Source: Macrostomum hystrix (Eukaryota > Platyhelminthes > Macrostomidae). Taken from it: 64,000 bases of DNA. Under the pieces are notes generated by a model. That model did no database searches and was not told the DNA's origin. It saw only the letters and a list, made by a program, of their open reading frames with translations. The DNA lies in the NCBI GenBank assembly GCA_950097015.1, contig CATNEN010000001.1, forward strand, positions 14,315,001-14,379,000, in the 5' to 3' direction. Made by a program: the position numbers and the translations under genes. Numbering within the stretch: position 1 is the first letter of the stretch; each line of letters opens with the position of its first letter. Positions 62,944 to 64,000 of this stretch are shown one piece after another.

Positions 62944-62956
62944 CTACTGACAGTAG
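62944..62956. promoter_or_regulatory. Subterminal palindrome CTACTGACAGTAG
   Basis: One of five copies of the core CTACT(A/G)(A/T)CAGTAG in this part of the window (53484, 53561, 54206, 54828, 62944). Its clustering towards both ends of the element suggests a transposase-binding site, which is an inference. Confidence 0.5.
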
Positions 62957-63204
62957 CACATCAAGAATGCTTTAATTTTTATTCGCCGTTTTTAGTTTGA
63001 ATTAAATCAGATGTCAAAGGACTTGTTACGGACTCACAAAATGAGTCAGGACAGAAAGGACTGAAATCGGACCCCCCAAAATTACGCTGAAAATAGAACA
63101 AAATATCCTCGAAAAACACCGAAAAAGACATTAACAGTCGGTTTAAAGTCTTTAAACAAAAAAAATTTTTTTTGGAAATCAGCTCATGGGGGACCAATCC
63201 GAGT

Positions 63205-63242
63205 CCGATCAGGGTCCGCCGGACTCAACCTTTTACACTGGG
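63205..63242 (-). repeat. Right terminal inverted repeat of the CACTA-like element
   Basis: On the minus strand CCCAGTGTAAAAGGTTGAGT continues CCGGCGGACCCTGATC. Pairs with 54057-54088. Confidence 0.8.
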
Positions 63243-63354
63243 AATAGTCTGCAAAAACTGTTTTCGCTTGAATAAGAATTCAACAATACATTTTTCCTAG
63301 CGCTCTCTTTGCAGTATTGTTCAAAATTGAATATTACAGTGTTATTGATTTAGT

Positions 63355-63560
63355 TATAGACTAATGTTTAGATCAGTGGGATCGCGGACTCAGGTCAGGA
63401 GTTCGATTCCTTACTCCACTCAGTGTAATTTACTTAAGTTCACCCAGCTGTTAAATTGGTGGCAGTATGATCAGCTGGTGTAAATTCTGGGTTGCAGTCT
63501 TGTGTTTAAGACATCAGCAAAAGTTACATGTATTCGAAAGTGAAATGAACCACTTCATGG
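63355..63560 (+). mobile_element. tRNA-like SINE, second family
   Basis: An A-box-like TTTAGATCAGTGGGATCGC and a B-box-like GGAGTTCGATTCC are followed by a body with TTCACCCAGCTGTTAAATTGG. This resembles the body of the SINE in amylase intron 2 (TTCATCCAGCTGCTATATGG). The 3' limit is not clear. Confidence 0.5.
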
Positions 63561-63633
63561 CCTGATATGCACTTGAACTCAAGCTAAGAGCTACATGATT
63601 TGTTGACGAGAAAATCTGTCCTGACTCAAACAG

Positions 63634-63987
63634 ACCACTGACCACTAACCACTGACCACTGACCACTAACCACTGACCATTAACCACTGACTACTAACCA
63701 CTGACCATAAACCACTGACAACTAACCACTAACCACTGACCATTAACCACTGACAACTAACCACTAACCACTGACCATAAACCACTGACAACTAACCACT
63801 AACCACTGACCATTAACCACTGACAACTAACCACTAACCACTGACCATTAACCACTGACAACTAACCACTAACCACTGACCATTAACCACTGACAACTAA
63901 CCACTGACCATTAACCACTGATAACTAACCACTAACCACTGACCACAAACCATAACCACTGACCACTAGCCACTGACCACTAAAAGC
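63634..63987. repeat. Heptamer-based satellite (CCACTGA/CCACTAA)n
   Basis: Mixtures of ACCACTGA, CCATTAA and ACAACTAA form a higher-order unit of about 35 bp repeated several times. It may continue beyond the window. Confidence 0.9.
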
Positions 63988-64000
63988 TAGCAACTGATCA

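Larger units (their letters stand above)
54057..63242. mobile_element. CACTA/EnSpm-like (CMC) DNA transposon, about 9.2 kb
   Basis: The left end reads CCCAGTGTAAAAAGTCGAGT and continues CCGACGGACTC. The right end, inverted, reads CCCAGTGTAAAAGGTTGAGT and CCGGCGGAC. The ends thus form terminal inverted repeats of about 30 bp with a few mismatches. An AA dinucleotide flanks each end, compatible with a short target duplication. Inside are a divergent gene pair: an EnSpm-type transposase (+) and a DUF4806-like gene (-), the two-gene layout known from animal CMC elements. Two minisatellites and several hairpins enlarge it. Subterminal palindromes CTACTATCAGTAG (54206, 54828) and CTACTGACAGTAG (62944) mark both sides. 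Confidence 0.8.

Noticed and set aside
63634-63987. Telomeric repeat
   Set aside because: The heptamers (CCACTGA, CCACTAA) do not match TTAGGG-type telomere repeats, and the array starts inside ordinary sequence.

Overview
This is a eukaryotic window, almost certainly from an invertebrate animal. The genes are split by GT-AG introns. They include an animal-type chloride-dependent alpha-amylase, secreted PAN/glycine-rich proteins and a fused NADH-type glutamate synthase, and there are tRNA-derived SINEs and Tc1/mariner, P-like and CACTA/EnSpm-like DNA transposons. The mix of coding, SINE and minisatellite content would fit a lophotrochozoan such as a free-living flatworm, but nothing read here fixes the species.

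Layout. (1) 1.6-9.6 kb, minus strand: three tandem paralogues of a secreted family (signal peptide, PAN/apple module, two-part ALK/LTK-type glycine-rich domain). A fourth lies on the plus strand at 17.2-19.9 kb. All share four exons with phase-1 introns. (2) 10-17 kb: SINEs, a GT32-like glycosyltransferase, a gypsy-type RNase H relic, and a 5'-truncated non-LTR retrotransposon flanked by identical 283-bp duplications. (3) 21.0-22.1 kb: a decayed P-element-like transposase. (4) 23.1-53.3 kb: one 18-exon glutamate synthase gene (2,144 codons). Sixteen of its 17 introns contain a minisatellite, nearly all with different units. Its largest intron holds, on the opposite strand, an alpha-amylase gene, a small membrane-protein gene and a Tc1/mariner element with 140-bp inverted repeats. 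(5) 54.06-63.24 kb: a CACTA/EnSpm-like transposon with a three-exon transposase (+) and a divergent four-exon DUF4806-like gene (-). (6) A heptamer-based satellite closes the window.

The most distinctive signal is the link between minisatellites and splice sites. Several repeat units contain CAG next to GTGAG or GTAGGT, that is, a 3' splice site abutting a 5' splice site. In introns 5 and 17 of glutamate synthase the array begins at the real donor. The GTGAG/GTAGGT motif lies on the plus strand in every such array seen.

Exon boundaries were set by hand from reading frame, phase and GT/AG consensus. All summed coding lengths are divisible by three.
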